Shown in pieces: positions 1 through 9,506 of a stretch of DNA of 54,893 bases. The translations under genes were made by a program, and so were the position numbers. The notes beneath the pieces were generated by a model, which was given only the letters and a program-made list of their open reading frames with translations, was not told where the DNA came from and did not search any database. Location of the stretch: the NCBI GenBank assembly GCA_018110925.1, contig JAGAZJ010000021.1, positions 1 through 54,893 of the forward strand. The letters run 5' to 3'. Position 1 is the first letter of the stretch. Each line of letters opens with the position of its first letter. This DNA is from Oscillospiraceae bacterium (lineage in GTDB: Bacteria > Bacillota > Clostridia > Oscillospirales > Ruminococcaceae).

Positions 1-67
1 TAAGCTCATCCCCGCAGGTACGGGTATGGACGTTTACAACAACGTCAGCATCATCAAGAACGAATGA
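1..67 (+). CDS. rpoC: RNA polymerase beta' subunit, C-terminal end (partial)
   Basis: Only the last 21 codons are present; the gene enters from the left edge in the frame starting at base 2 and stops with TGA at 65-67. The residues KLIPAGTGM followed by a short tail ending SIIKNE match the usual C-terminus of bacterial RpoC, where a G-K-L-I-P-A-G-T-G segment sits close to the end. A strong hairpin terminator follows directly, fitting the end of the rpoBC operon. The call rests on this short motif alone. Confidence 0.75.
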   Translation, partial: KLIPAGTGMDVYNNVSIIKNE

Positions 68-80
68 TCTTACTTATCAG

Positions 81-111
81 AGGACTGTCGTGTAAAGCGG
101 CAGTCCTTTTT
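81..111 (+). terminator. Intrinsic terminator after rpoC
   Basis: AGGACTG-TCG and CGG-CAGTCCT form a stem of about ten pairs with a small loop, followed directly by five T residues. It lies 13 bases after the rpoC stop codon and before the promoter of the next gene. Confidence 0.85.
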
Positions 112-135
112 CTATGTATTTTATCATTTTTTCTA

Positions 136-164
136 TTGCTTTTTTTTTCTCTGTATGATACAAT
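136..164 (+). promoter_or_regulatory. Promoter of the methionyl-tRNA synthetase gene
   Basis: TTGCTT (136-141) and TACAAT (159-164) are separated by exactly 17 bases, giving a predicted transcript start near 171. This places the in-frame ATG at 155 inside the promoter and supports the downstream TTG start. The resulting leader of about 56 bases is too short for a T-box or SAM riboswitch. Confidence 0.6.
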
Positions 165-226
165 ATAAGTTGTATCAGTATGTAAAGATAAACGGTGTTT
201 TGTCTTTTAAACATGGAGGGTCTCAT

Positions 227-2242
227 TTGAGCGAAAAGTTTTCTAAAAAAGTATCAAGGGATACACGTCCCTCATTCCCGAAAAGAGCGGTCATAACAGG
301 CGGTATGCCCTATGGCAACAAGACTCTGCATTTCGGTCATGTGGGCGGTGTGTTCGTTTTCGCAGATGTATATGCACGCTTTCTGCGTGACAGGATAGGC
401 AAAGACAATGTCATATTCGTATCCGGCACCGACTGCTACGGCTCCCCTATCGCAGAGGGTTACAGAAAAGCCAAAGAAGCAGGCTTTGACGGCGATATAA
501 GGGATTATGTAAGAAAAAATCACGAGGATCAGAAGAAAACCCTCGGAGATTACGATATAAGCCTTGACCTCTTCGGCGCATCGGGCATAGGCGACACGGC
601 AGAGATGCACAACAAGGTGTCTGACAGCTTCATAAGAAAGCTCTATGAGATGGGACACCTTAGAAAGCGCTCCACAGCGCAGTTCTATGATGAAAAAGCC
701 GGTATGTTCCTCAACGGCAGACAGGTCATCGGCAAATGCCCCGTTCAGGGATGTCAGTCCGAAAAGGCATATGCGGATGAATGCGACTTGGGTCACAGCT
801 ATGACCCCATAAATCTTATCGACCCCAGAAGCACCCTCACAGGCGACAAGCCGGTCATGAAGGATGTGGAGAACTGGTATTTCAGACTGCCCGACTTCAA
901 CGGCAAGCTGAGAGAAATGACAGCGGAAATGGAGCAAAAGGACAATGTGCGCTCCGTAGTCACCAAGACGATAAAGGAATTTCTTGAACCCCCTGTCATA
1001 TACATAATGAAAACATATCTCGACACCTACAAGGAGCTTGCTCCCCGGATGCCGGAACATGAATACATAGACGACGAGAAAAAGACCTCCTTCACCATCG
1101 TTTTCAGGGAGCTGTCAGAGCGTGACAAGGCATCCGCTCTCCTGACAGAGCACGGTGTAAGGTTCAGAGAGGGCAAGACACTTGTTCCTTTCAGACTCAC
1201 AGGCAATATTGAATGGGGCGTTCCCGCGCCCTCGCTTGAAGGAGAGGAAGGGCTCACCGTGTGGGTATGGCCTGAGTCTCTTTGGGCACCTATCTCGTTC
1301 ACAAAGGCATATCTCGCTTCAAAGGGATGTGACGACGATGAATGGAAGAAATACTGGTGCGATGACGAAGCACAGGTATATCAGTTCATCGGTCAGGACA
1401 ACATATATTTCTACGGCGTGGCTCAGTCGGCTATGTGGCTCGCATTCCAGAGTGAGAACATAGATGATATAGATGTGAAAGACACCAAGGGTCATCTGCG
1501 TCTGCCCGTGCTGGTAGCAAATCATCACATACTTTTCCTTGACAAGAAGGCATCCTCCAGCGGCTCGGTAAAGCCTCCCATGGCGGCAGAGCTTCTTGAC
1601 TTCTACACCGCAGAACAGCTCCGTATGCACTGGCTGGGTCTCGGTCTCGGCATGAGGAGCGTCAGCTTCCAGCCGAAGCCCCTCAACCCCGTTGCGAAGG
1701 AGGATGAGAGCGACCCCGTAACAAAGGAAGGTTTTCTGCTCTCAAATGTGTTCAACAGAGTTATCCGAACCTGCTTCTATGACGCACAGAAGTACTTTGA
1801 CGGTGTTATGCCCGTGGGCAATGTCACACAGAGCGTGCTCGACGACTCGGAGCAGGCGGTGCTTGAATATGAACGTTTCATGTACAGGACGGAGTTCCAT
1901 CAGGTAACATATGTGCTTGACTCCTACATCAGAAAGGCAAGCAAATATATGGCAAAGGTCAAGGCGGAGGCGGACAAGGCTGAGGGCGACGATGCCGAAG
2001 CGCTCCGCAGACAGTACCTCATTGATGTGTTCCATATGATAAAGACCGCCGCAGTACTGCTTCACCCCATTGCCCCGAGAGGCACAGAGATGATAAGGGA
2101 ATATCTCATGTCGGGTGAAGAGCTCTGGGACTGGAGCAATATATTCGACAGCTTTGAGACCATATACGGAAATGACAGAAAGCTGAAATTCCTTGAACCA
2201 AAGGTAGATTTCTTCACAAGACATCCATCACAGTTCAAATAA
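227..2242 (+). CDS. metG: Methionyl-tRNA synthetase-like class I tRNA ligase
   Basis: Predicted to charge tRNA-Met with methionine in the cytoplasm. The TTG start at 227 follows GGAGGG (215-220) by six bases; the in-frame ATG at 155 lies inside the promoter. The 671-residue product has a Rossmann core with the HIGH-type motif HFGH (residues 35-38), a zinc-knuckle insertion CPVQGC...ADECDLGH around residues 171-190, and a helical anticodon-binding half. The KMSKS loop is unusual: it reads KKASSS (440-445), so the second lysine expected in KMSKS is serine. That departure leaves open a divergent second MetRS or a paralogue with altered activity. No C-terminal tRNA-binding domain of the EMAP/Trbp111 type is visible. 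It stands alone between terminator and the vWA gene, 27 bases from the latter, so both may share one transcript. Confidence 0.75.
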   Translation: MSEKFSKKVSRDTRPSFPKRAVITGGMPYGNKTLHFGHVGGVFVFADVYARFLRDRIGKDNVIFVSGTDCYGSPIAEGYRKAKEAGFDGDIRDYVRKNHEDQKKTLGDYDISLDLFGASGIGDTAEMHNKVSDSFIRKLYEMGHLRKRSTAQFYDEKAGMFLNGRQVIGKCPVQGCQSEKAYADECDLGHSYDPINLIDPRSTLTGDKPVMKDVENWYFRLPDFNGKLREMTAEMEQKDNVRSVVTKTIKEFLEPPVIYIMKTYLDTYKELAPRMPEHEYIDDEKKTSFTIVFRELSERDKASALLTEHGVRFREGKTLVPFRLTGNIEWGVPAPSLEGEEGLTVWVWPESLWAPISFTKAYLASKGCDDDEWKKYWCDDEAQVYQFIGQDNIYFYGVAQSAMWLAFQSENIDDIDVKDTKGHLRLPVLVANHHILFLDKKASSSGSVKPPMAAELLDFYTAEQLRMHWLGLGLGMRSVSFQPKPLNPVAKEDESDPVTKEGFLLSNVFNRVIRTCFYDAQKYFDGVMPVGNVTQSVLDDSEQAVLEYERFMYRTEFHQVTYVLDSYIRKASKYMAKVKAEADKAEGDDAEALRRQYLIDVFHMIKTAAVLLHPIAPRGTEMIREYLMSGEELWDWSNIFDSFETIYGNDRKLKFLEPKVDFFTRHPSQFK

Positions 2243-2269
2243 ATCTTTTTAGCAAAGGAAGTGGATCGA

Positions 2270-5242
2270 TTGGCTAAAAGGAAACCGAACAAGGCACAGC
2301 CTGAAAAGAAAAGCGTGCAGAAGTCCTCGGACGAAAAGCCGATAAGCCCTGCCGTACAGAACGGCGCCGCTCAGAAGGCCGCACCGCCGCCGGAAATAAC
2401 GAAAGCCCCTGCTGCACAGGATCAGCCTGACGATGAAGTACCTCTGACCGACGGTGACTGGACCACTACCGAAAATGTCTATGAGCGCATAGAGGAGAAA
2501 AAGGCAGAAGCATCAAGACCAGTACGCACAAGGGTGATACAGGCGCCTTCAAGAAAGGATATGCCGTCCGAAGACATACCCGAAGTGCAGGAGGAGACCA
2601 CTGACAGCACGACACATCACCACGGCCCCCCTGTGACGGCTGAGGAAGAACAGCGCAGACTTGCCGCAGAGAGCCTGCTTGACAGGGATCTGAGCAGTGC
2701 AAAGCGCAAGAGGACAGCCGAAGAAGAAGCGGAGATAAAGCGCTGGCAGGATATGCAGAAGCGTGAAGCCGAGCGTGTAGCAAAGCTTCAGGCAAACAAG
2801 GAGCACAGGGAACAGCTCAAACAGCAAGCCAAGGAACGTGAGGAAGCAGCAAGGCTGAGAGATAAGGAAGAAAAGCCGCAGGGCGGCAGCATAACCCATG
2901 TCTCGGAAACGGGCACTGTGTCCCACGGCACTTCCAAGGACAGCGGCAACACCGCAGACAAGCTGTTCAACAGCGGAATGAAGCAGCTCTCGGCAGGCAG
3001 AGCGATATTTATAGTGATCGTGTTCCTGGGGCTGTCATACCTCGGTCTGTATATCTATACCAGACACCTGAACGAATCCTTCTATAACGACCTGTCACAG
3101 CAGCTCACAGGCGAGAACAGGCTTGTCACGGAAAAGAGCTTCCCATACACTCTTCCCGCAGGAGCAGCTCTCTCACTGGAACAGAAAAAGGAGATAGTCC
3201 TGACACCGTGGCTTGCCGACACCGACAAGGACGGTCTTACGGACGACAATGAACTGAACCTTGGTACCAATCCTGTAATAGCAGACACAGACGAAGACGG
3301 CATACCCGACGGTCTTGAAGTGACCGCAGGACTTGACCCCCTTGCAGTCTCCACCAACGGCATACTCCCCGACGGAGAGATAAGAGGCGATGAGGTGCTG
3401 TCATCTGACAATGTGACTGTCGAGATAACAGGCATTCCCAAGCCCTGTATGTCAACTCTTGAACCTGTCGGCAACAACTCGATAAACGGTTCGCCCGGTC
3501 TTGTGTGCAACGCCGCAGAGTTCTACACGGACAAGGATTTCAAGGATGCTGTGATCTCATTCAGATACCCCGAGAACATAATATCAATGCACGGTTACAA
3601 CGAGAACGCCCTTTCGGTGTTCCGCTTTGATTCGGAAAATCTCGAATTCCTGCCCGTGCCCAGCACACTTGACACCGAGCAGAAGACCGTGAGCGCACAC
3701 ATAAAGGAAACAGGCATCTATGCCGCCGCTGATACATCAGTACTCATGCAGGAGGGCAAGACGCAGATATTCTTCCTCATAGACAATTCGGGCTCCATGT
3801 ACCCCGAAGAGCTTTGCGCAGGTTCAGAGGAGAATGACCTGGAATTCAAGAGACTCGATCTGACGCTCAATCTCATTGATATGTTCGGCGACACCGCATA
3901 CTACGGTGCAGGCGAATTCTCCGGCGGATATACGAATATCGTGCCCATATCCAACGACACGGAGAAAGTAAAGCAGAAGATAGACGCTATCCGCACACGC
4001 ACCAACAACAACTTCACAGGCACCGAGATATCCAATGCTATGGAGCACGCCATAAAGGAATTCGGCAGCATAAACAACGCCGACAAAAACTACATCGTGC
4101 TTCTCACGGACGGCATGAACACCACATCCAACCCCGCCCGTGACGGCAGTGTGATAGCCGCAGCCCAGACAAGCGGCATAACAGTGTTCACCATAGGTCT
4201 TGGCAAGGATGTTGACTCGGATTATCTCTACAACATTGCCACACAGACCAACGGACAGTTCTTCCAGGCAACAAATGCAGACGCTCTCGAGAATATCTAC
4301 AAGAAGATCGAGAACTTCATGTACTTCAACCAGATAACCCTTGAGGAAGAAAGCGGCAGAAAGGGCTATATCATCGCTGACTCGGGATTCAATGTCACCC
4401 GTGACGGTATAGGCTACAACAACTTCCGCTCAGACTTCGCCCCCAACGGCGCAGACCCCGGCATAGCAGGTCTTATAGACGACTATTTCACGGGCAAGCT
4501 GGCTGTTTCAGCGGAAGGGTACACCACAAAGGACGGCATACAGGTTCCCGGATATGATATATCGGGAATAGCAGAGCTTGCAGACGGCAAGGTAGATCTG
4601 CACTCCGTATCGGTGGGTGTTCTCGACAGATACAACCAGTATCTCGCCATCAAAAAGAAGTGGGGCTTCACAAAGGTAAACTATGCGGGCACTCTGCCGT
4701 ATACCGAGAGCACAAGGCAGTTCATCGACCAGGCAGGACTTAAAGTAGCCACATCGGCTTTTGACTTCAAGCCCCCTGTCGAGACCGACACAGAGATATT
4801 CCTGAAGCACATCACATTCAATGACATAAAGAGCTTTTCAAGATATGAGTCGGTGCTTATCGACAGCACGCTCTGCACAGGCAACGATGCTCAGATAATG
4901 AACATGATACGCTGGTATTATTATCTGCCCTACTCCGACAAGTGCGATATATACGATTTCGGCTATCAGGGCGATATGGCGTTTGACTCTCTCGTTACCG
5001 AGCTCACCACGGGCAAGCCCGCGATGCTCATCTATAACGGCTCTGCCCTAAACGCTGTAAGGCTCACCAAGGACACATCAGACCCCAATCTCTATGTTCT
5101 TGACACCTATGACAGCAACTCGCCCGAACGCTCCACAAAGATAGAGCTGAGGCGCACACCTCTCTACCACACAAGCAGTTCCTATCAGTATGCTGCTTCA
5201 AAGAACGGTCAGGAAGCTCCCCTTCTCATAGTGGTCAGCTGA
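2270..5242 (+). CDS. Membrane-anchored von Willebrand factor A protein with calcium-binding repeats
   Basis: Function unknown; probably a surface-exposed adhesion or sensing protein. A TTG at 2270 sits eight bases after AGGAAG and is preferred over GTG 2261, which would touch the Shine-Dalgarno sequence. Counted from GTG 2261, residues 1-240 are charged and coiled-coil-prone (cytoplasmic, Glu/Lys/Ala-rich at 125-205), 248-266 are a single membrane segment, 319-360 hold two thrombospondin type-3-like calcium motifs (DTDKDGLTDD and DTDEDGIPD), and a vWA domain begins near 502 with MIDAS motif DNSGS (508-512), later TG and LLTDG. The C-terminal part from about 860 contains a Cys in STLCTGND and a segment GSALNAVRL...YVLDTYDSNSP that recalls C39/papain-like peptidase cores, but the position expected to be His is Asn. 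No Cys lipobox or LPxTG signal is present. A rho-independent terminator follows. Confidence 0.75.
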   Translation: MAKRKPNKAQPEKKSVQKSSDEKPISPAVQNGAAQKAAPPPEITKAPAAQDQPDDEVPLTDGDWTTTENVYERIEEKKAEASRPVRTRVIQAPSRKDMPSEDIPEVQEETTDSTTHHHGPPVTAEEEQRRLAAESLLDRDLSSAKRKRTAEEEAEIKRWQDMQKREAERVAKLQANKEHREQLKQQAKEREEAARLRDKEEKPQGGSITHVSETGTVSHGTSKDSGNTADKLFNSGMKQLSAGRAIFIVIVFLGLSYLGLYIYTRHLNESFYNDLSQQLTGENRLVTEKSFPYTLPAGAALSLEQKKEIVLTPWLADTDKDGLTDDNELNLGTNPVIADTDEDGIPDGLEVTAGLDPLAVSTNGILPDGEIRGDEVLSSDNVTVEITGIPKPCMSTLEPVGNNSINGSPGLVCNAAEFYTDKDFKDAVISFRYPENIISMHGYNENALSVFRFDSENLEFLPVPSTLDTEQKTVSAHIKETGIYAAADTSVLMQEGKTQIFFLIDNSGSMYPEELCAGSEENDLEFKRLDLTLNLIDMFGDTAYYGAGEFSGGYTNIVPISNDTEKVKQKIDAIRTRTNNNFTGTEISNAMEHAIKEFGSINNADKNYIVLLTDGMNTTSNPARDGSVIAAAQTSGITVFTIGLGKDVDSDYLYNIATQTNGQFFQATNADALENIYKKIENFMYFNQITLEEESGRKGYIIADSGFNVTRDGIGYNNFRSDFAPNGADPGIAGLIDDYFTGKLAVSAEGYTTKDGIQVPGYDISGIAELADGKVDLHSVSVGVLDRYNQYLAIKKKWGFTKVNYAGTLPYTESTRQFIDQAGLKVATSAFDFKPPVETDTEIFLKHITFNDIKSFSRYESVLIDSTLCTGNDAQIMNMIRWYYYLPYSDKCDIYDFGYQGDMAFDSLVTELTTGKPAMLIYNGSALNAVRLTKDTSDPNLYVLDTYDSNSPERSTKIELRRTPLYHTSSSYQYAASKNGQEAPLLIVVS

Positions 5243-5272
5243 TGTCCGTAAACCTGTTTTATACTAAAATAT

Positions 5273-5307
5273 CGAGCCCGGCACGAAAAAGTGCCGGGCT
5301 CGTTTTT
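5273..5307 (+). terminator. Intrinsic terminator between convergent genes
   Basis: A 12-pair perfect stem CGAGCCCGGCAC / GTGCCGGGCTCG with a six-base loop, followed by TTTTT on the plus strand. It ends the vWA transcript and, since the stem is symmetrical and followed by an AT-rich stretch on the other side, may also stop the minus-strand nitroreductase transcript. Confidence 0.9.
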
Positions 5308-5344
5308 ATGGCTTGCTTCGGGGCAAAGCTGTTATACAGGCAGG

Positions 5345-5971
5345 TCAGAACATATCCCGGTGTATCCGCTCTCTGATATCAACAGCTCTCTGTTTCACCG
5401 GAACTATGCCGCTTTTGGGCTTGCCGATGCCGATAAAACAGGGCATAATATACTCGTCGGGAAAACCGAGGATTTCCCGTGCATACTCAGCCTCATTCCC
5501 CAGAGGTATACGCAGATTACATCCGTATCCCTCTGCCGTCGCAGACAGAAAGATATTCTCTATACTGCACCATATGGATGCAAACCCGTTGAGATGAGAG
5601 ATATTATCGGGATGAAGGATATCCGTTTTCTGTTTAAAGAGCGGTATGATGACCGCTGACGCATCAAACAGCATCCTGTATTGCTTCGGGACTGCATTGC
5701 GGTAACACTCCTGCTGAGTGCTGTCACTCAGATCCCAGTCCTTTATGAGCGCATCCATATCCTCGTCCGATATTTCTTTTGGAATGATATCAAGAAGTTT
5801 TGCCGTGACTTTTTTATCACGGATGATAATATAGTGCCAGTCCCTCATGTGATCATTCGTAGGCGCTTTGAATGCGGCACCAATGATCCTTTCCAGAACC
5901 TCAACAGGAACAGTTTCATCCTCAAACTCACGGACCGTCCTTCTGCGGTCTAACGCTTCATATAGTTCCAT
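5345..5971 (-). CDS. Nitroreductase family protein
   Basis: A 208-residue cytoplasmic flavoprotein of the nitroreductase fold, which uses FMN and NAD(P)H to reduce nitro compounds, quinones or flavins. The N-terminus MELYEALDRRRTVREF carries the family's FMN-phosphate-binding R-R-[ST]-x-R-x-F signature, a segment KAPTNDHMRDWHY follows near residue 40, and a Gly-rich GYGCNLRIPLG sits in the second half. The start at 5971 is chosen because GGAGG lies six bases upstream; an in-frame ATG ten codons earlier lacks such a site. It starts 26 bases after the stop of the GH2 gene, so it is probably the second gene of that transcript. Length is normal for the family. The true substrate cannot be told from sequence. 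Confidence 0.85.
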   Translation of the reverse strand: MELYEALDRRRTVREFEDETVPVEVLERIIGAAFKAPTNDHMRDWHYIIIRDKKVTAKLLDIIPKEISDEDMDALIKDWDLSDSTQQECYRNAVPKQYRMLFDASAVIIPLFKQKTDILHPDNISHLNGFASIWCSIENIFLSATAEGYGCNLRIPLGNEAEYAREILGFPDEYIMPCFIGIGKPKSGIVPVKQRAVDIRERIHRDMF

Positions 5972-5997
5972 ATAACCTCCGTTGGAATTATCTGCGT

Positions 5998-8900
5998 TCA
6001 TTCAAATCTGAAGGACTTAAAGTCAAAGTCGCTTCCGGGCAGGAACCCGAAGGAGATCCTGCACTTGCCCGTGATGCCCTCCACGGGGAAGGAGCGCTCT
6101 GTATATTCCTCCGCCTTTGCAAATTCGCAGAGTATACGCTGTGTCTTCTCTCCGTCAACTATGAGGTGAACGGAGTTCACAGGCAGAAGTGATCTGCCCG
6201 TTATGCACAGCTTCGACGGCTGACGGTCAGTGAAGTCAAACTCGCCGAAATCAAGCACCACGTTGTTGCCTATGCCTGTTACCTCGTCCTTGCCTGCGGT
6301 GAACCTGTCGCCGTAGATGCTCTCGTTGTCGGCGGCGTTTATCTCTGCAAACTCCTTTTCGGGTCTTTCAAACTCAAAGCCCTTTACGCTGTAACCGTCT
6401 GCAGAGCGCATAACAATAGTGTGCATACCTTTCAGCTTCTTGTTCAGCTTATAGGTGGCAGGCTGATATGTGAGCCACTGAGGGGGCAGATGATAGGTAA
6501 AGCTGCCAAGCAGTTCTCCTCCGTCGGGTGTGCTGTCGTATATCTCCAGCTTTACCGGCGTGGTGACATTTGCGTATATTGGTATGGTTATGGTGTCACT
6601 GCCCACGGGGCCGAAATCAACGTTCTCAAAACCGAACCAACTGTCCTCATGGGCAAAGGCGGCGCCCTTGTCTATGCCGTTGCCCGCATTTCCGCTTTGT
6701 ATATTGTAAAGGCCGCCCGTGACGAAGTGATACGGGTCGAATGTGGCATTGCCCACACCCTCTGCGGTGAGAGGCAGGGCGGAAATGATGTGTACCTGAT
6801 CTGTACCGTTCCTTGCAAGCGCTCTGAGATAGAACTTACCGTCGCCCTTGCAGCGGACAGTCAGTTTTCCGCTGTCCTTCTCGACCGTGGCAAGGTTTGA
6901 CTCTATGCCCAGCACTGTGGTTATCCTGTACTCTATCTCGTCAATATAGCTCTGCGATGCATTTGCGGGATATATCACGGGTTCTATCACCATCGTCTCA
7001 TGACCCTCGGTGAATTTTCTGCTGCCGCAGGCAAAGTCTATGCGGCGGATAGGTATGTCTTTGCTTTCATCGGGGCAGTCGGAGGGCATGGGAACGTTTT
7101 TCTCAATGCTGGTGATACCCTCTGGATAATCCCCTGCTATTGCGGTGAGCCTTACCTCGGCGGAGGTGAGGGAGGGGGATGATGCCCTGAAACATATCTC
7201 GCCTGTCCTATCGGTGGCGGCTATTATCGCCAGCAGCCTGCCGGAGAACAGCCTTCTCGATGTGCCCTTGTACTCCTCATAGTCGGTGGAATCGCCGTTG
7301 TCAAGACCCACGAGCCTGCCTGCGCCCGTGACCTCGACAAAGATACGGTCATTTGCATTGGCAACGGGATTTCCGTCCTCGTCTGCGGCAGATATATCCA
7401 CATATATAAGATCTCTGCCGTCAGCTCTGAGAGCGGTGCTTTCCGGCTTGAGAACTATCTTCTCGGCATTTTTGAATGAACGTACCGAGTCACGGGCTAT
7501 CTCTGTGCCGCTTTCGTCATAGGCAACAGCGGTCAGCTCTCCCCTCTTGTAGTTTATTACAGTGTCAAGAGTCAGTTCCGTTCCGTGAGCGTGGTCTATA
7601 TTCTTTTCGGCAACACATTCACCGTTGAAGAACAGCTTCACAAACGGGGCGTTGGTTGCAACACGCACATCAACGGGAGTATCCTCGATGTGATCCCAGT
7701 AGGGATATATATGCACAAAGGGTGCGGTCTTATAGTCCGTCCAAGCCCCACGGTAGATATACACACTGTCTTTTGGGAAGCCCGCAGTATCATACTGACC
7801 GAAATAGCTGTTCTTGGTATCGTAGGGAGTGGGCTCGCCGATATAGTCAAAGCCTGTCCATATAAACTGCCCTGCACAGAATTCCGCATCCCTGTCGGGT
7901 ATGATGCACGCCTCGGTATTCTTGGCGCCCCAGCCTGTGGAGCAGTTGCCTATGGCACTGCACTGCTTGTCATCGTCAGCCAGCACCGACTGTGACAGCG
8001 GGAAGTGATATATCCCTCTCGACTGGAGCGTTGACGCCGTTTCGGAGCCGTATATGAACCAGTCGGGGTGAGCCTTGTGATGCTCTTCATAGAGCCTTTC
8101 GGTATAATTGTAGCCCGCCAGCTTCACAATGTCGGCACACTTTTGTGCGTTTTCCCACTGCATATAGTTTGAGCCGATGGTCACATGGGCATTTTCTCTC
8201 GGGTCATGCTCCCTGACAAGTCCGACGAGCTTTGAGATTATCTCCTGACCGTGTTCGTCAGCGTGAGTGTCATATATCTCATTACCCACAGACCACCCGA
8301 AAATACAGGGGTGGTTCCTGTCACGCCTTATCCATGAGGCAACGTCCTTATCGACCCATTCCTTGAAAAAGCCTGCATAGTCATATTCGGTCTTGTGCAT
8401 CTCCCACATATCGAATGCCTCGCACAGCACAAGGAAGCCCATTTCATCACAAAGCTCCAGCACGCCCACGGCAGGCATATTGTGGCTCGTTCTTATGGCG
8501 TTTATGCCCATAGTTCGCAGCTTTTCGAGCTTGCGCCTGAATGCGGCACGGTTGAAAGCCGCTCCAAGTGCGCCGTTGTCGTGGTGCTCACAGCAGCCGT
8601 GGAGCTTGACATGGCGGTCATTGATGAAAAAGCCCTTGTCCGTGTCAAAGCGAATATCCCTGAATCCGAAGCTGACAGTCTCTTCATGCACCTTCTCATC
8701 TCCGCTGAACAGCACTGCCCTTGCGGTGTACAGCACAGGGTCGGTGATATCCCACTTTCTGACATCATCAAGTCTGAATATGAAACTGTTGCGGGAATAT
8801 CTCATACCCTCGTGTCTAACGGGCTGAGGTATACGGCTTATGTCGCAGGCACATACAGGGAGCTTTTGCTCCGCAAGTACAGCCCCGTCCTTTTCTATGC

Positions 8901-9438
8901 TGACGCACAGTGAAAGACCGTCCACCTTCATATCCGCAGGGCGCTCGCACTCGACCGTGATCTGTGCAGTACCGTCGCCCTTTGCAGTGATGTATACGCC
9001 GTCCGGGGATATGTGTACAGGCTCGTATTCCTTTATATATACATCCCTGAATATGCCTGCTCCCGAATACCAGCGTGTGTTGGGACAACGGTAATCGACA
9101 CGCACGGATATCTCGTTCTCACCGTCTTTTAAAAGGTCTGTTATATCAAACTCAAAGGTGGAGTAGCCGTATTTCCACTCCCCTGCAATGACGCCGTTGA
9201 CATATACCTTTGAGTCCATGTATACGCCCTCAAAGCGCACAGCGGTGCGTCTGTCCTTATGCGCAAGAAATCTCTTTCTGTACCAGCCCGTGGAAGTCTC
9301 ATACAGGTTCTTTGTCTGATAGATGAGCCAGTCGTGAGGGATATCCACACTGTGCCAATCTTTGGCATCGATGTACTCTGTGCCAATGGGATTTTTTGAA
9401 AATTCCCATCCGTCACAAAAAAGACGTGATTTGTTCAT
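5998..9438 (-). CDS. Glycoside hydrolase family 2 enzyme, beta-galactosidase-like
   Basis: Predicted to release beta-linked sugars, most likely galactose, by the retaining GH2 mechanism. The 1146-residue product has an N-terminal jelly-roll sugar-binding domain (DIPHDW, GVYMDSKVYVNG), an Ig-like domain, a TIM barrel with SHNMP at 318-322, acid/base Glu387 in GWSVGNE and the probable nucleophile Glu466 in YGSETAST. From about residue 620 follow extra beta-sandwich domains (DUF4982-like, an Ig-like GH2 C-terminal domain) and a last carbohydrate-binding-like module. There is no signal peptide, so it acts inside the cell on imported oligosaccharides. AAGGAG lies nine bases before the ATG. The gene is divergent from an AraC regulator that likely controls it and is followed by a nitroreductase. 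Beta-glucuronidase or beta-mannosidase activity is less likely but not excluded. Confidence 0.85.
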   Translation of the reverse strand: MNKSRLFCDGWEFSKNPIGTEYIDAKDWHSVDIPHDWLIYQTKNLYETSTGWYRKRFLAHKDRRTAVRFEGVYMDSKVYVNGVIAGEWKYGYSTFEFDITDLLKDGENEISVRVDYRCPNTRWYSGAGIFRDVYIKEYEPVHISPDGVYITAKGDGTAQITVECERPADMKVDGLSLCVSIEKDGAVLAEQKLPVCACDISRIPQPVRHEGMRYSRNSFIFRLDDVRKWDITDPVLYTARAVLFSGDEKVHEETVSFGFRDIRFDTDKGFFINDRHVKLHGCCEHHDNGALGAAFNRAAFRRKLEKLRTMGINAIRTSHNMPAVGVLELCDEMGFLVLCEAFDMWEMHKTEYDYAGFFKEWVDKDVASWIRRDRNHPCIFGWSVGNEIYDTHADEHGQEIISKLVGLVREHDPRENAHVTIGSNYMQWENAQKCADIVKLAGYNYTERLYEEHHKAHPDWFIYGSETASTLQSRGIYHFPLSQSVLADDDKQCSAIGNCSTGWGAKNTEACIIPDRDAEFCAGQFIWTGFDYIGEPTPYDTKNSYFGQYDTAGFPKDSVYIYRGAWTDYKTAPFVHIYPYWDHIEDTPVDVRVATNAPFVKLFFNGECVAEKNIDHAHGTELTLDTVINYKRGELTAVAYDESGTEIARDSVRSFKNAEKIVLKPESTALRADGRDLIYVDISAADEDGNPVANANDRIFVEVTGAGRLVGLDNGDSTDYEEYKGTSRRLFSGRLLAIIAATDRTGEICFRASSPSLTSAEVRLTAIAGDYPEGITSIEKNVPMPSDCPDESKDIPIRRIDFACGSRKFTEGHETMVIEPVIYPANASQSYIDEIEYRITTVLGIESNLATVEKDSGKLTVRCKGDGKFYLRALARNGTDQVHIISALPLTAEGVGNATFDPYHFVTGGLYNIQSGNAGNGIDKGAAFAHEDSWFGFENVDFGPVGSDTITIPIYANVTTPVKLEIYDSTPDGGELLGSFTYHLPPQWLTYQPATYKLNKKLKGMHTIVMRSADGYSVKGFEFERPEKEFAEINAADNESIYGDRFTAGKDEVTGIGNNVVLDFGEFDFTDRQPSKLCITGRSLLPVNSVHLIVDGEKTQRILCEFAKAEEYTERSFPVEGITGKCRISFGFLPGSDFDFKSFRFE

Positions 9439-9506
9439 GTTATTTCTCTCCTTTGCGATGAGATCTTGTGTATAATAAAATTAAACAGCTAAAGGGGGGC
9501 ACATAC
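9439..9506. promoter_or_regulatory. Divergent control region of the GH2 gene and its AraC regulator
   Basis: The 68 bases between the divergent starts contain TATAAT (9471-9476) on the plus strand and overlapping TATAC on the minus strand, without good -35 boxes on either side. Weak -35 elements are usual for promoters that need an AraC-type activator. Ribosome binding sites AAGGAG (minus) and AAAGGGGGG (plus) flank the region. Confidence 0.45.

Noticed and set aside
155-226. N-terminal extension of the methionyl-tRNA synthetase from ATG 155
   Set aside because: The ATG lies inside the predicted promoter and has no ribosome binding site; TTG 227 is six bases after GGAGGG.
165-226. T-box or SAM riboswitch before the synthetase gene
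   Set aside because: The leader is only about 56 bases and shows no specifier stem or antiterminator.
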